From positions 1-64,000 of the forward strand of contig MCFH01000081.1 in the NCBI GenBank assembly GCA_002104945.1: 64,000 nt of DNA, given 5' to 3'. The DNA comes from Piromyces finnis. Taxonomy: Eukaryota > Neocallimastigomycota > Neocallimastigomycetes > Neocallimastigales > Neocallimastigaceae. The translations under genes and the position numbers were made by a program. A model generated the notes under the pieces. The model was given only the letters and a program-made list of their open reading frames with translations. It ran no database searches and was not told the DNA's origin. This document shows, in pieces, positions 36,355 to 55,708 of the stretch (the stretch's first letter is position 1; every line of letters starts with the position of its first letter).

Positions 36355-38202
36355 TTATTTATTAATTTTATTATAACAATTAAAATGAACAATTTTTCCA
36401 TTTGAAGTTTTAAAGAATTTTTCTTCAAGTATTTCATTATCACATAGAGAGCATTTTGTATTATTATCAATAATTAAAGGCGGTATTTTATCCAAATGTT
36501 TATTTAAAACCATTTTTACCTAGATAATTATAAAACTTTAAGAATAAAGATAGTTATAGTAAAAAAAATAAAGTATATATAATATTTACGTTTGTATTTT
36601 CTCCTTTTACAATGTTTTTTATAATTTTTGTTTGTTGTTCGATGTGGATGGAATTTCTAATAGATCTAGTTAAAAAGCTATTTAAGATATTTAATGACCA
36701 GTGTAATGGAATAATATCTAAAACCTCTTTAATTGAAAATTCTTGGTAAGATGAATTCAATAATTTTATTATTTTAGGAGCAAGTAAATCCCTGTTTTCC
36801 ATTTTAATATATAATCTTAATAGTGTTAAGTATAACGATTCATTTTTTTTTGGAAGTGAATTTAAATGTAAGTCTGATAAATTTGGTGAATCTTTTGTTT
36901 GGTTGTTGATTTCATTTATATCTGAAGTTGATATTTTCATTGCTAATTTTTGTTTTTCACATTTTTTTTGATTTTCGTGACAATATTCTTCTGCTCCATT
37001 ATAGTCATTTAATTGATGTAATAGTATTTTTAATGCTTTTTCATGTTCAAAAGACTTTAGAAATAGTTTTAAATTAAAAGAATAAATGGAATATTAAAAA
37101 AGGTTAAGAAAAAAAAAAAGATATTAAATAATTTTGGGAATGTGTAAATATAATATACTTATTTTATACCTTTGAGTATAAATATACTTTTTCAATCATT
37201 AGTATTTCATATTTAGCTAATTTCTTCAATAAATGACTTGGATTAATATATTCTGAAGTTTGAATAAAATTTAAGAATTTTAAGCGACAATTAATAATTT
37301 CGTTTGATTTATTTGACTTTAAGTAAGAAATATATGATAAATTTTCTGATACATCATTGAAATCTTTATCTGTTATTGTATATATATAAAAGAAAGTAAT
37401 AAAATATATATTTTGAGGTTAACTATTACTTTATAAATATATTTTATTTATAATTTACCTATCTGTTCAAATTTGTCCATTGAAGTTTTAGTATATTCAA
37501 TAATAGATTTAATATAACTCAACCCTAAATTAGTATGGAATGATGAATCCTATTATATTTTTTTTTATATTATATTAAAAGGAAAAGTTAAAAATTAAGA
37601 AACCTAATTTTTTTTTTTTTTTTTTTTTTTTTAAATATTAAGCTTAAAATACTAAACCTTAGTTTTTATAACATATATTAAATATTCTAAATAAATTAGA
37701 GCGGCTTCATTCCATTTTTTTTCTAAATAAGAAACTACATTATTTTGATCAAGATCTTTATGTTTTTCAGACATAAATATCTATTTTTCAAAATTCAATA
37801 TTAATATTAATAGCATAAATAAAGTAATATTTTTAGTATTGAAATCAAATAAATTATTAATCATATTATTTATAATATTACCTTTGCTCCTAACTTTTGG
37901 TTTTCATTTAAAACCCATTTTGAGTATTTCCAAACTAATTCTTTATCTTCTGTGTTTGAAAGAAAATCAACAATAAATTGAATTCCTGGGAAATCAGTAT
38001 CTTTTAATTGCTTTGATTCAATTCTATAATTTTATAAATATTTAAAAGAATTAATATATGAAATAACTTATTATTTAATTTATAATCAATATCTACTTTA
38101 GCCATATTTCTAAAGCTTTTTGGAATAATCCCTTTGATTGATATAATAAACCCATTGCATAATATTTCTAAGTATATTTTTAAATATTTATTAATGTTTA
38201 AT

Positions 38203-38273
<71 letters not shown>

Positions 38274-40988
38274 TTATTTTACCTTTTTTTCTTTTAATAT
38301 TTCGATAGATTCTTCAATATTGCAATAGTTTTCTTTTTTGATTAAATCATATAATTTTTTGTCATTATTTTCTATATAGAGTTTTAATAAAGTTGTATCT
38401 ATTTCCTATAATTTTATTATTATTATATATATTAAAATATTAAAATCAATGAAAATATAATTTATATTTATATAATTTAAAAAGAGTTACTTGTTTTTTT
38501 CCTGATGCTATTTGATTTTTACGTGAAAATTTCAAATATTTCATAAGCATATTTTTTGCATTTTCATAAAATGCTTGTGAAAATGATATTTTTGTTGTTT
38601 CATCAATATCTTTATAATTCTTATTCATATGATTTGTAACTATGTTGGATATAATATATTAACATTTAAAAATTAGCTGTTTATTTAATTTTTAAGTAAT
38701 GCTTATAAAATATTTACTTAAAGTGTTAATGGAATCAGGTATTATATCATTATATTCAAGTTTTATTGGTGATGTTAAAGGTGTTGGTATTCTATATTCT
38801 TCAAATAAATTAATAAGATTTATTGGACTAACGCTTCCTTTTTTAAAGCACTCTAATGCATCATCAAATAATGTTTCTTTCATTAATACATATCCTGCAT
38901 TTCTGTAAAATTGTCTTAATTTTGCTTCCTATAAATATTATGAATTTATTAATATAATAGTTTGAAAAAATTATATATATGTATTTTAAAATACCTTAAT
39001 TTCAACATAATATTCATCTTTAAATATGTCATGTTCAAGTAAAAATAAAGCATAATTAACATATTTTCCATTCATCATTTCTTTCAACTAGAAATAAATT
39101 AAATAATCAATGTAGGAAAAATATATTTATTTAAATATTCACAAATATTTTAGTAATAATAATATATATATGTATATTTTCGTTATAATTACTTGGAAAT
39201 CTATAGGTTTCATTGTTAAGGCGAATAATTTATTACTTGAATAAAGAAGAACTTTTATATTAAGATTTTTGGCATCATCTTGTTGATCATTATCGATAAA
39301 AACAAGCCTAACATTTGCAATACGAATGGGTTGTTGAACATCTTTAGGAATATATATGTTTTGAATTAATTTTTGATCTAAAATATTATGAATTGCTAAT
39401 GCATTATCATCCATTAACGCTAAAACATATGGATATTGAAATGCTAATGTTTATCATAAAAATAATAAGTAATTATATCAGTATCAAGGTAATTTATTAA
39501 TATATAATACTATTATTATTAATAATTATTATTTAATTACCGATTGAATTGGGATAATATTTCCATTGTAGTGTTCCTTTTATAAATTTCCATATAAAAA
39601 TATTTTATAAATATATACAAAATTTATAATTAGTTATTTGAATTATTTATAATGATTTTACTTTATTATATTATTAATACCTCTTGTTGCATCACCTTTA
39701 GGTGAAACAAATACACCTAATCCCATACGTAATAATTTAATTAAGAATCATTTAACTTGAATTATAATTATTATTGTGTAATTAAAATATAAATATTTAT
39801 TAATCATATAATTAAAAAGGATATCTTGTGCTGTTGATGTAACAAACATAAATTCATCTTTATCTAATACATTTAATAATGGTTTTCCATATGCTTGATT
39901 ATGTGAAAATAACGGAATACTTTCTCCGGTTGTTATATCGAATATATAATAAGAATCATTATCTGCAATACAGACTTTATTACTATAACATTTCATTTTT
40001 AATATATTTGAAAAATTATGTGGAAATTCCTATTAATTATTATTATTTCATTTTTTAATAAATTAGTATAATTATTGTATCTTTTTTTGCTTATTTTCTT
40101 ATAAATAAAATAACAAACTTTTACAATACCATTAATTGATGAACACCATGGTCAAAATTTACATATTCAATTGAATATCTTTTCGCAATACAAATTTGAA
40201 GATTGGATGTAACAGCTTCATCTGTACAAACATTTAAAACGTTTTTTATTGGACTTAGTTTTGCTGGAGGTATACTATTTAATGAATTTGACTCAAGAAA
40301 AACAATTGAATTATCTACGATCGAACATATGCATATTGAATGTAAAGTATAAATTAATTTATTGATTTAATAAATATATATATTTAATATTTAATATATT
40401 ATTTTAGAAAATGAAAATTGAAAAATCTTGTATCCCAATAAATACCGCATAAAACAAGTAAAATGGATTCTGAAGGTATAATAATTATTTTATTAATTGG
40501 CTTTTTATCCGATACAGTTTTTCTTTGAACATAATGACATTCACTTTTGTAGTACGAAAATGTACCATCAATGAATTTCTATTTATTATCATTATCATTA
40601 ATAAATATTTCAATAATTTTATTTTTTTTAATTTTAAATAAATATAATTACATTTTCATTTTGTGGATATTTATTAATCATAAAATTTATAATGCTCCCA
40701 TCAGAAGTACCAACATATATATTATTATCTATTAAAATTATAGTATCAATATATAAAAGTATAATAAATATTACAAGTGTAAAACATAGGATGTCGAATC
40801 TAATAATTTATAATAAATAAAAAAATACCCCAAGTTTCAATGCATTCTATTTGTATATTGGAATTCAACTGAGTATTAGTAGAACCTGAGCGAATTTGAA
40901 AAAGTGGATTACGTATTCCAGGTTTTTCCAATGGGATTTTATCAATTAATTCTATTAAAGTGTATGGTTCATTTTTTGGGACTAACAT
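36355..40988 (-). CDS. VPS3: VPS3/TGFBRAP1-like CORVET tethering subunit, many introns
   Basis: First exon 40988-40829 and last exon 36519-36355 are in phase, with numerous short exons between (for example about 40733-40650, 40325-40130, 39960-39840, 39414-39195, 36937-36592). The N-terminal part is a CNH-type beta-propeller (IQIECIETW then NNIYVGTSDGS, later GLGVFVSPKGDATRGT and a FQYPYVLAL/IHNI block). Alpha-solenoid segments follow. The C-terminal VPS39 domain 2 has LYLTLLRLYIK, LDIIPLHWSLNILNSFL and RNSIH, the last closer to TGFBRAP1/VPS3 than to VPS39. It ends with a zinc-binding CSLCDNEI..GKIVHFNC. Such proteins are Rab5-linked subunits of the CORVET complex in early endosome fusion. 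Intronic microsatellites lie at 38203-38273. VPS39 is the alternative. Middle exons are not resolved base by base. Confidence 0.8.
38203..38273. repeat. Composite TTTA/TTA microsatellite in an intron of the VPS3-like gene
   Basis: About 9-10 TTTA units pass directly into about 11 TTA units. On the transcribed strand this reads (TAA)n then (TAAA)n. Confidence 0.85.
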
Positions 40989-41530
40989 ATCAACTTTTAA
41001 ATAAAATTAAATAGAAAAGTGAAAATAAAGTAAAATAAAATAAAAAATTAAAAAAAAGAAAAGAAAAAATATATGTATTAAAAAAAATATTAATAAAGAT
41101 AGATTGAATATTTTATTTAAAATTTAATCTTTTAATATTATTTTTCAATTTGAAATTTGATTATTTATAATTTATTTATTTTTTTTTATTTTATTTTATT
41201 TTTTGTTTTTTGTTTTTTTTTTATATTATTTAAAATTTATAAATTTTTATAACATTAATATATTAAATAAATCTATATAAAAAATTAAAAATTTTTTATA
41301 TCCTAACACACTTAGAGATGTAATGAAATAATTAATTTTATTTTAAGATGTAGTTTTTTTTCTTTATTTAATTTACTATTATTGTTATTTTTATTATTTT
41401 AATTATATTCTTTTCTTTTCTTTTTTATTTATATTATTTGATTTATAATTTTCTTGTGATATTTCTACATAAATTTAATAAACATGGTTTAAATAATTTA
41501 ATTCCATAGTAATTGCATAATACTGTTCAG
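40989..41530. other. Spacer between UBAC2-like and VPS3-like genes
   Basis: Both neighbours are on the minus strand. The 542 bp are almost pure A/T with T-rich blocks. They hold the 3' UTR of the UBAC2-like gene and the promoter of the VPS3-like gene; no motif stands out. Confidence 0.5.
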
Positions 41531-42806
41531 TTATGAATTAATGAGAATTTCAGTGGCCCTATATTTTTAAATATATATATAAATATTAACTAACGAAGAC
41601 ATAAAATAAGAAAATTATATAAATTAAATTTAACAGTTATATACCTTGTTGGGTCATTATTTGCTTGAATAAGAGCTTGCTTAATGCGTTCTTCATCTCT
41701 GAATCCCATATCTCTTAATAAATTAATTAATTCTCGATCAGGAGTTGCTGTTGCTTGAGTACGGAATGGAACATTAGTATTCTGTGTTGGGATGGATAAT
41801 GATGGTGGCTTCTTAGTAGATATAAATGGTGAAATGAACTTTTTAACAAAGCTTTGAATGGCCTTTGGGAAACGCCATTTTTTCAAACCTAATACATTTG
41901 CTTCATATAATATTCCTGATACAATACCAATAATAAATGATGGAAGTGTACTTATTGATTCTGATAAATATAACTGAATAATAAATTTTTTATATTGTTA
42001 ATGAGTAATTCATCCATTATATTATTATTATTATTATTATTATTATATAGTTTTTATTTTATTTTATTATATTTACTTGGAATGCGAGTAAATACACAAA
42101 GAATTTATCAGAAAAATTAATTCCTAATATCTTCATAGAGTATGATACTGGTACATTTCTGAAAAATAAAAATAAAGTTGAGGCGATAAGAGCGTATGGT
42201 CCAGAAGGAATTACTGCTTTCATATTTAATGCATGTGCAACAATTACATATATTGTTTCTAGGGTGGAAGATAAAACTCCTACACTAATAATATAGCCTA
42301 TTATTACATTTTATTATTATTATTATTTTTATTTAACAATTAATAAATATGAAAAATATCTATTGTCACATATAATTTTATATTAATTAAATTGATAGAA
42401 TAATTATTTCATTTATTTATCATTACACATATATTTTGAAGAACCTCTTTGTCTTTCAAGAATACGAAATTGGTATAAAAGTAATAAACCAAATATCAAT
42501 GAGCTAGAATTTGAAAATACTATTATTTAAAATTTTAAATAAACATTAAATTTTATATAATTTATATACATTTATTAGCAAATTGAATAATTATATTTAA
42601 TGAAATTTCAATTATTAATTAATTTAATTACCTGAATTTTTTGTGATAATTTTATGATATTGTTGTCTTTCTATATTTTGGTAAGTTAAACTATGAGTAT
42701 GTCTAGTATCCATTATAGAAGAAAGAAAAGTATGAGCCGAAAAGGCGACCATTGATAATTTAGTTACTGATGCATTTGTAAAACCTTTAAACCCTGATGC
42801 TAGCAT
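41531..42806 (-). CDS. UBAC2: UBAC2/Dsc2-like rhomboid pseudoprotease with C-terminal UBA domain
   Basis: Exons 42806-42632, 42519-42427, 42297-42077, 41973-41645 and 41558-41531 join in phase to 281 residues. The N-terminus SGFKGFTNASVTKL, the SLIFGLLLLYQFRILERQRGS segment, SGPYALIA, GINFSDKFFVYLLAFQ and LGLKKWRFP are hallmarks of UBAC2/Dsc2. These are inactive rhomboid-fold ER proteins: UBAC2 works in ER-associated degradation, and fungal Dsc2 in a Golgi/ER E3 ligase complex. The hydrophobic segments have no rhomboid Ser/His dyad that I can place. The UBA domain at about 240-281 (INLLRDMGFRDEERIKQAL) is completed only by the last exon (ATEILINS). Confidence 0.92.
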
Positions 42807-43943
42807 TTTTATTTTCTTAATTTTTAATTTTTATATTTTATTATATTTATTTTTAGTTATTTATCTGGAATTATTTTTACTTTTTTTTTTTTTTATTTTA
42901 AGAAAAAAAATGATAGATTTATTCTATAGCTATTTAATTGATTTTTATATTTAAAAAAATAAAAATAGAAATATAAAAAAATAATAATTAGTTATATTAT
43001 AAAATTGAATTAAAAATAAAGCATAAAATAAACCAATGTTAGTTAATTGCATATTATTAATATTAATTTTTATTAATGTTATAACTTTTTCTTTTTACTT
43101 ACATACAATATAATATAATATAATATAATATTATTTATTTTGCATTGTAATTTTGTATTTTACTTTGTAAAAATAAATATTTTATTTTCCATTTTTTTTT
43201 TTTTGATATACTAAATAAGCTATACTAATTTATCCATAATTAATTAAATGAATTTAATATAATAATTTAATATATACATTATGTATACAATATATACATT
43301 ATGTATTACACCAATGGTTAGTCCATATTATTATTCTAAAAAGAAGAAGAAAAAAAATGATTAATAAAATAAAAAGAAAAAAAGTACTTTTACTTAATAT
43401 TAATAAATAATTAGAATATATATATTTAAATTTTATTATACAATGAATAATAAAGATTATCAATGACTATTAAGTTAAAGTTTTACTATTAGTACTTTAT
43501 TTATGTAGAAAATATTAAGCTTAATTCTTTCATTTATACTAACAATTGATTAATATTATTTATACAATAAGATTACATCAAGTATATTTTCAATTTTTAT
43601 AAAACTTTGATAATATATAAAATTAAAATAATTATGTTTATATGATTTTTTAAACCAAAAATATTATAAAATATTTTTTAAACTTTAAAAAAAATTTTAA
43701 AAATTTTATTTAACAAAAAAAAAAAAAAAAAGAGGAATACTTTTAGAAAAAATTTTTTTATGTTTTTTTTTTTTTTATTTTATTTATTTAAAAAATAAAA
43801 TATAGTTGGATTAATGCATTAGATTTTAATATTCAAAATACATACAATTCAAATATGTTTAATTTATGAATATATATATATTAATTTATAATAAAATCAA
43901 TTTTAAATCTAATTGCTTAATAACTAAATAATAATAAGATAAT
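42807..43943. other. Divergent intergenic region, UBAC2-like / kinesin
   Basis: It holds two promoters by position. A/T-rich; a TATACATTATGTA direct repeat lies near 43273-43305, and A- and T-runs near 43713 and 43765. No gene seen. Confidence 0.5.
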
Positions 43944-49451
<5,508 letters not shown>

Positions 49452-50199
49452 TTATAAATTAATTAATTTATTAATTTCAATTAATGTGAAGAAACTTTTT
49501 ATATATATATATTATTAAAAAAAAAAGTATGAGAAAAATTCTATACCTATACTATAAAACTCAGATAGTTTTATATATATATAAAAAAATATCTTTTTTA
49601 TATATATTTACACAAAATAATATTATATTAATGTCAATATATTTTTAAAATTAAATACACTAGCTTTTTTATTTTTTTCAAAAAAAATTTTTTTTTAATA
49701 TGTATAAAATTTATATTTAAATTTAAACCTTTCAAATTTATTTAGTTCATTTATTTATTTTTTTAAAAAAATAAAAATTACAAATAATAATATTAAGTTA
49801 TTATTATTTATGTTGCACTTAAAAACTATTAATAATTATTAATTAAAAATTTAGTAAATGAATGTATTTAATAATATTTTAAATAAAGCATCATATACCA
49901 ATCAAAAAGAAAAACTTTGATCTATTGCAAATATATTTAATTTTATCATAATATTTTTTAAAATTTTATCATGAAATGATATAAAAATTTGTTAATATTT
50001 ATCAATATTAATATGTTAAATCTATAATAATTATAATAATAAAAAAAAAAAAAACATAAAATTTCATTCACAATTAATTGATTTTTATTTTTTTATATAT
50101 ATAGCATTTAATTATTTTGCTTCTTTTTACTTATTTATATTTCACATAATTTACATACATATTAGTTAATTTAATGTTAAATTCTTATATTATCTGCAA
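49452..50199. other. Spacer between kinesin and unknown gene
   Basis: Both flanking genes are on the plus strand. Only A/T-rich sequence with short T-runs; no gene or clear motif. Confidence 0.5.
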
Positions 50200-53175
50200 A
50201 TGGAAACATTAAATAAAATTAGCAATAAAAGAAAATTTAAATTTAAATTAAATGACCGTCAAAATTATAATAAAAAATTAAAAACTAATATACAAAAAGA
50301 TAGTGACCTTATTAAATACATTATAAGATGTACAGAAAATAATACAAAATTATTAGAAGATTTAAAATACAATTTTAAATCCAATGAAATTTCAAACTTT
50401 ACCAAACGTTTAAAAAAGTACATTGCTAAAAGAGAAAAAATCGAAAGAAGATTTAATAATAAAATTTCAAACAATGAAAATGAGGGTAATGAAGAACAAA
50501 TAGAATTTTCTTCAACAGATAATAGTAATACACTTGATAAAAGTTCAAACCCAGACTCAACTTCTATAAATTTTGTATTTACAGATAGAAAGAAAAATAT
50601 AAAGGAAATCTTGATAATTAAACCAATAAATGAAGTAAAAGAAATTAAATATAATTATTGTCAACTAGATACAACAAATAGATATATAATTAAACGGATT
50701 AAAAAGGATAATTTCGTTGAAGCCTATAATAACGATCTTGACTTTAAAAATTTCTTAGCTTTAAATCATCAACTCTTTGAAGGTAACATTTCAAATGAAG
50801 AAAGTGATAATAGAAACATTCTAAATGACAAAGAAATTTTGAATGCGAATGAAAATAAAGGTTTACTAGAACGTAATAACACTAATTATCATAATGGTCA
50901 TAAAGAAATAAATGATATGGGTGATAGAAGTAACGTTCAAGATAAATGTGAAAATAAAGGTAATTAATGAATATAATATATCTATTTTAATAATGTATAA
51001 TAAAATATATAGTAATGGTAAATTAGATAAATATTAAAAAAAAAATAAATAAATTAAAACAAATATATAATTAATTGTTTATTCTAAAACATATATATAT
51101 ATATATATAATGTTTTTATAGAAAATAATCGACACAATTTACAAGAACAAGAACAAGAACCAACAGTTATTTATACAAATGAAAATCATAAAAATAGTAC
51201 TATTAATCAATCTGAAAATGAAAATGTAATTAATGAAGAAGAAGATATACCATTCCCCTTTTTTGCTAAAAATTCTTTTGGATTATTAGATGAAAATGAA
51301 TTCGATAATAATCATAATAATTCATTCCAACACTACTTTTCTAATAATATAAATGAAAAATATAAAATTGTGTATGGAAAAGAAATGCCACATAATTTGA
51401 ATGGTAATAAAATAGTTATAATTATTATTTTTTTCTACTAAAATAAATATTATAGTATTAACTTTTTTTTTTTTTAAAAAAAAATATATATATTAATAAT
51501 TTCATTGTGTATAATTATTCATTCTCTCTTACATACAGAATTTGATGATGGTGATAAAGAAAATAATAATCCACATGAATTGATGTCAGAAAGAAGAAGA
51601 TCAAAAAATGATAGAAATATGAAAATTCAAAATTCTAAACAGAAAAATTATATTCATCACAATACCAGTAACAACAATAATACTGATAACAATAATAATA
51701 TATTAGATTCAGAAATTGAAACTTTTAGAGCTATCAATCCAATCAATAAAAATGATATTGATAATTTTAACGAAAGTAATATTAATATTCTAAAAAATGT
51801 TTTTAATAAAGAAAATAGAAAGAAAAAGTCATTTCTTTCTTCTGGTAATAATAAAGGTATTTACAATGATAATAGTCTAACGGAAATAAGTAGTGAAATT
51901 AATAATCCTGTAATTGATAAAATTATTAAATTAAACAAAACCAACAAGAATTCCAATAAAGCTTTAAGTTCAAGTATTAATAAGGAATTATACCTAGATG
52001 AATCATCATCCTTTTCTATCCCTCCATCCATTGAAACTTTTGAAGCTTCATTAGAATCACAGCTAAGTCATTCAAAGGAATTACCACCTGAATTAAATAG
52101 GTGTTCCACCTTAATTGATAATAAAAACTCAAGTAATAATAATAATAGTAATTCCAATTGTCAGAATCATCCCTATGACTATGATGATGAAGTAAAAGAA
52201 AATAAAAACAATGCACTTGTTAAAAGTAATGAAAACAAAAATAGCATAGACACTACTAATCTTTGTAATCATCAAGAACAAGAGCATCATCTCATTATAG
52301 AATCAAAATCATCAGTCAATCCTATTCAAAATAATACCAATGATATCGTTAGACAAACTTATTTGAAAAGAACAAGTGATCTCAAAGCCTATTGGCCAAC
52401 CTTTACTTATACCATTGAAGATCCATCTTCAAAAGACTTTACCACAACCATTCAAAAGAACAGTCCATTTTCACCTTATTTACAATATCTCATTCTTTTA
52501 AATAAAGAGCTCAATAAAAAAAATGAAAGAGAAAAAGATGAGCAAGTTTTGAAAAACAACACCATAGGTGGATATATTGTTATAAATAAAGATATTAAAG
52601 GTAGCTGGACGAACACTGAAATAATGAAATATATTAAAAAGCAGCGTGTTGTAAATAATGAATTGAATCTTTTAATACCATTAAAATGTGTTGTCTATGA
52701 CTGTTCGCAATACAATAAATATGTAAAGAAAGAAAGAGCAATGTATTATCTTCGTCTCTATCAAAAGCTAAATATGGAGAAACATACCACGTATATTGAT
52801 GTAATTCTTGAAAATATTAATTCTGAAGATGTATATGATTACGCCTTACTTTTTTCAGTTCCTGTAGAAGCCTTTGATATGTATATATGTAAGAATGAAG
52901 AAGAAATAAATTATCATAAAGCCGAAGTTCATATTGAACATTCCAATAATGAATATGACCATTTTAAAGTTTCATGTATTCTAGGATCCAATACTATTCT
53001 TGAATTTATTCAAAAATTAAGAGTATGTCGAGGATTAGATTATGATAAAACGTTACCTACCCTTTCTCAATTAAACATTTACGATAAAACAAAAGAAAAT
53101 GAAAGAAGACTAAGATTATCAAATACACAATACGAACTATTTAAATTACGTGTAAAGAATGGAAAAGAAGAGTAA
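50200..53175 (+). CDS. Hypothetical 892-residue protein with conserved-looking C-terminal region
   Basis: Exons 50200-50959, 51122-51403 and 51539-53175 splice in phase. Not recognised. Residues 1-90 are basic and helical (KRKFKFKLND, FTKRLKKYIAKREKIERRF). The middle is Asn/Ser/Asp-rich and disordered. Residues about 630-880 look folded: TYLKRTSDLKAYWPTF, GGYIVINKDIKGSW, LNLLIPLKCVVYDCSQY, RAMYYLRLYQKLNME, YALLFSVPVEAFDMY, FIQKLRVCRGLDYD, with far better sequence complexity and regular hydrophobic spacing. No signal peptide, membrane helix or catalytic motif. A nuclear or scaffold protein is possible from the basic N-terminus, but that is a guess. Confidence 0.75.
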
Positions 53176-54696
53176 AAAATCAATGCTATAAACCAAAAAA
53201 AGAAATCACCCTATTTTAATATTAAAATGAATTTTTTTTTTTTTTCATTTTGACTTTTTTTTTTTTCCGAAAAGAAAAAAACTTTTATATAGTATAGATT
53301 TTTTGTTTAATATTTTTATTATTAAAATTTTGTTGTCCCTTTAATAATAATATACACATCTCTAATACATGCATAACATACATATCTTTTATTTTTTGTA
53401 AAATAGTCTATTAAATACCCATTTCCCCCTCCTTTTTTAATTAAAAAACAAAAAAAAAAAAAAAAAAAAAAAAGCTATTATTTTAATAAAACAAATAATT
53501 TTATGTTTAATCTAACCCGCACACATATATTTAGTCTATTAGCATTATATTACATATCAATAACTAAAGATAAAGAAATTAATAATTCTATTGATATAAT
53601 AAAGTAATTTTCTTAAAAAAAGAAAATATTTTATATAATAGTAAATGCTTTTTTTTTTTTTTTTATTTTCTTTATTTTTGTTGTGTTGTGTAAGTTGTAA
53701 TACATTTAATTTAATTATTTTAAAAATAAAATTTTATTTTTTTTTAATTCATTAAATATTTATTTTTTTTAATGAATTTTCCTGTGATACGTGCAATCAA
53801 CTGGCGTTAATTTATAAACTTTTCGTGTAACCTTTTAATTTATAAATTGTTTATATTAAAGTTAATAAACTTTATGGTTACCTGCTGCTGCTTTATGCAA
53901 TGCCATCTAAACTTTGTAAAAGTTTTTTTTTTTTTTTCTTTATATATATATACATCTATATCATTTATTATCTAATATTAATAAAAATAATTTATTAAAT
54001 TATATTAATTATTTAATTAAATATATTAAATCTATTTTTTCTTTTTTTATTTCATTGATATTTTAAAAGTTTTTTTTTTTTTTATAATATATGAAGAAAA
54101 TAGTATTAATATATAGAATTAATTAAATAATAATATATAAAAAGAAATAATAAAAGGGTACTAAGTGGATAATAATAATAATAATAATAATAAAAATAAT
54201 AATATATAAATACTTTTTTTTTTTCCAACATTATTAAAAAAATTATTTATTTTTGTTAAAAAGAATATTATAATAAATATATTCGAAAAGAAAAAAAAAA
54301 AGAAGAAAAGAATAAACAATTTGTATATTCTTAAAAGTATATACAATTGGTAATTTAACTCTATAATATATTTTTACAGATAAGCTTAAACATATAAATT
54401 TTCAAAAGATTATTTAAAATTGTATTTTTTAAATCTATCTTTTTTTTATTATCGCAAAGTAAAAATAAAAAAAAAAAAGTAAAAATAAAATAACAAAAAT
54501 AAAGTATTTAAAACAATAATTCATATAAAATATTTATTAATAAAACATAAATCTTTTAAATAATAAAAAAGATTAAAAAACAAAAAAACAAAAAGTTTAA
54601 ATTAAAATAATTTTAAAAAAGTTTAAAGTTAAAGCAACTAAAACATTACAAAATAATAATATTATTTAAGCAATTAATTATTGAATAGAACCAAAA
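53176..54696. other. AT-rich spacer with possible ncRNA
   Basis: 3' UTR of the unknown gene, A25 near 53450-53474, T-runs, and a GC-richer segment at about 53780-53937 that ends in a hairpin and T-run (listed separately). No protein-coding gene seen before 54697. Confidence 0.5.
53780..53937 (+). ncRNA. Candidate structured RNA ending in hairpin + T-run
   Basis: This stretch has far more G and C than its flanks (GATACGTGCAATCAACTGGC, GTTACCTGCTGCTGC) but no open frame. GTAACC at 53827-53832 can pair with GGTTAC at 53876-53881, and AAACTTT/AAAGTTT (53909-53925, 3-nt loop) runs into about 15 T, as a Pol III transcript might end. I could not match it to snRNA, SRP, RNase P or tRNA features. Low confidence. 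Confidence 0.2.
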
Positions 54697-54882
54697 ATGA
54701 ATGATATTATTTGCTACGTTCTTCTTGTACTTAACGTAATATTCTGTTTAAGTTTCATTGTCTATACATGCAATGAAGAACTAAAAGATAAATCGGAAAA
54801 AGAATCTTTATTGGAAAAGAAATCTAAAACAAACAGTAAAGAATACGATCTTAAAAATATTGTAATAAGTCAAGAAGAATAA
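54697..54882 (+). CDS. Small single-pass membrane protein, 61 residues
   Basis: The N-terminal hydrophobic segment IICYVLLVLNVIFCLSFIVY (residues 4-23) is followed by a charged Lys/Glu tail, so a tail-facing-cytosol single-pass topology is likely. The frame has more varied codons than the surrounding A/T-rich DNA and begins in AAAAATG after an A-rich leader. No family recognised. It could be the first exon of a longer gene, but no clear donor is seen before the stop. Confidence 0.5.
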   Translation: MNDIICYVLLVLNVIFCLSFIVYTCNEELKDKSEKESLLEKKSKTNSKEYDLKNIVISQEE

Positions 54883-55677
54883 TTAAAATAAACAAACAAG
54901 TAAACATTTGTGGTCATTCTCTAAACTATAAAAGAAGTTAATCCTCACTTAAACATTTCTTAATTTAATAATATTTTTATAAATTTTTTAATTAATACCT
55001 AAAAAGTTATAAAGATATTATACAACGTTAACATATCTATAGAATATCCAATCTTTTATGTTTTCAGAAAATGAAAATAATAATACATATCATTTTAATA
55101 GCGAATATACAAATCTAATTTTAATTTAATTATTTAATTGCATAAATAAAAAAAAAAAATACATTTTATTATAAAATTCTTTAAAGTTAATTCAACATAA
55201 TAGAAATGGAAAAAGTTACTAATAATGTATTATTTCTATTATGATATCTTAAAATATTTTTAATAACGAAATAATCATTTTTAATTTATATTATTGTACT
55301 TTTTATCTATGTATATAAAGTAAGATAGTATTTAATATATATATCATAGAATATGAACTAAAAAAAATAAAAATAAAAAAAAATAGTAAAAAAATATATA
55401 ATAATGGTGTATGAACTTTTTTTTTTTTTTGATTATTGTATATAGAAAGAGAGTAATTTTATTCATTTATTTTTTATAAAGAAATAAACCTAACAAAATA
55501 GTTAAACCACCAAGGTTTTAATATTTTTATTAAAAATTTAAAAAGGTGTTTTATGATATAATAATTAAAACAATAATAAGAAAGGTTAAAAGTGTATTCT
55601 ATATATAAATTATCTTTTTATTATTATAAAAAGTTTTTATATATCATTTATTATTATTATCATTATTATTAATAATT

Positions 55678-55708
<31 letters not shown>

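Noticed and set aside
54161-54346. 61-codon minus-strand frame with Phe and Leu runs
   Set aside because: Generated by A-runs and an AAT repeat.
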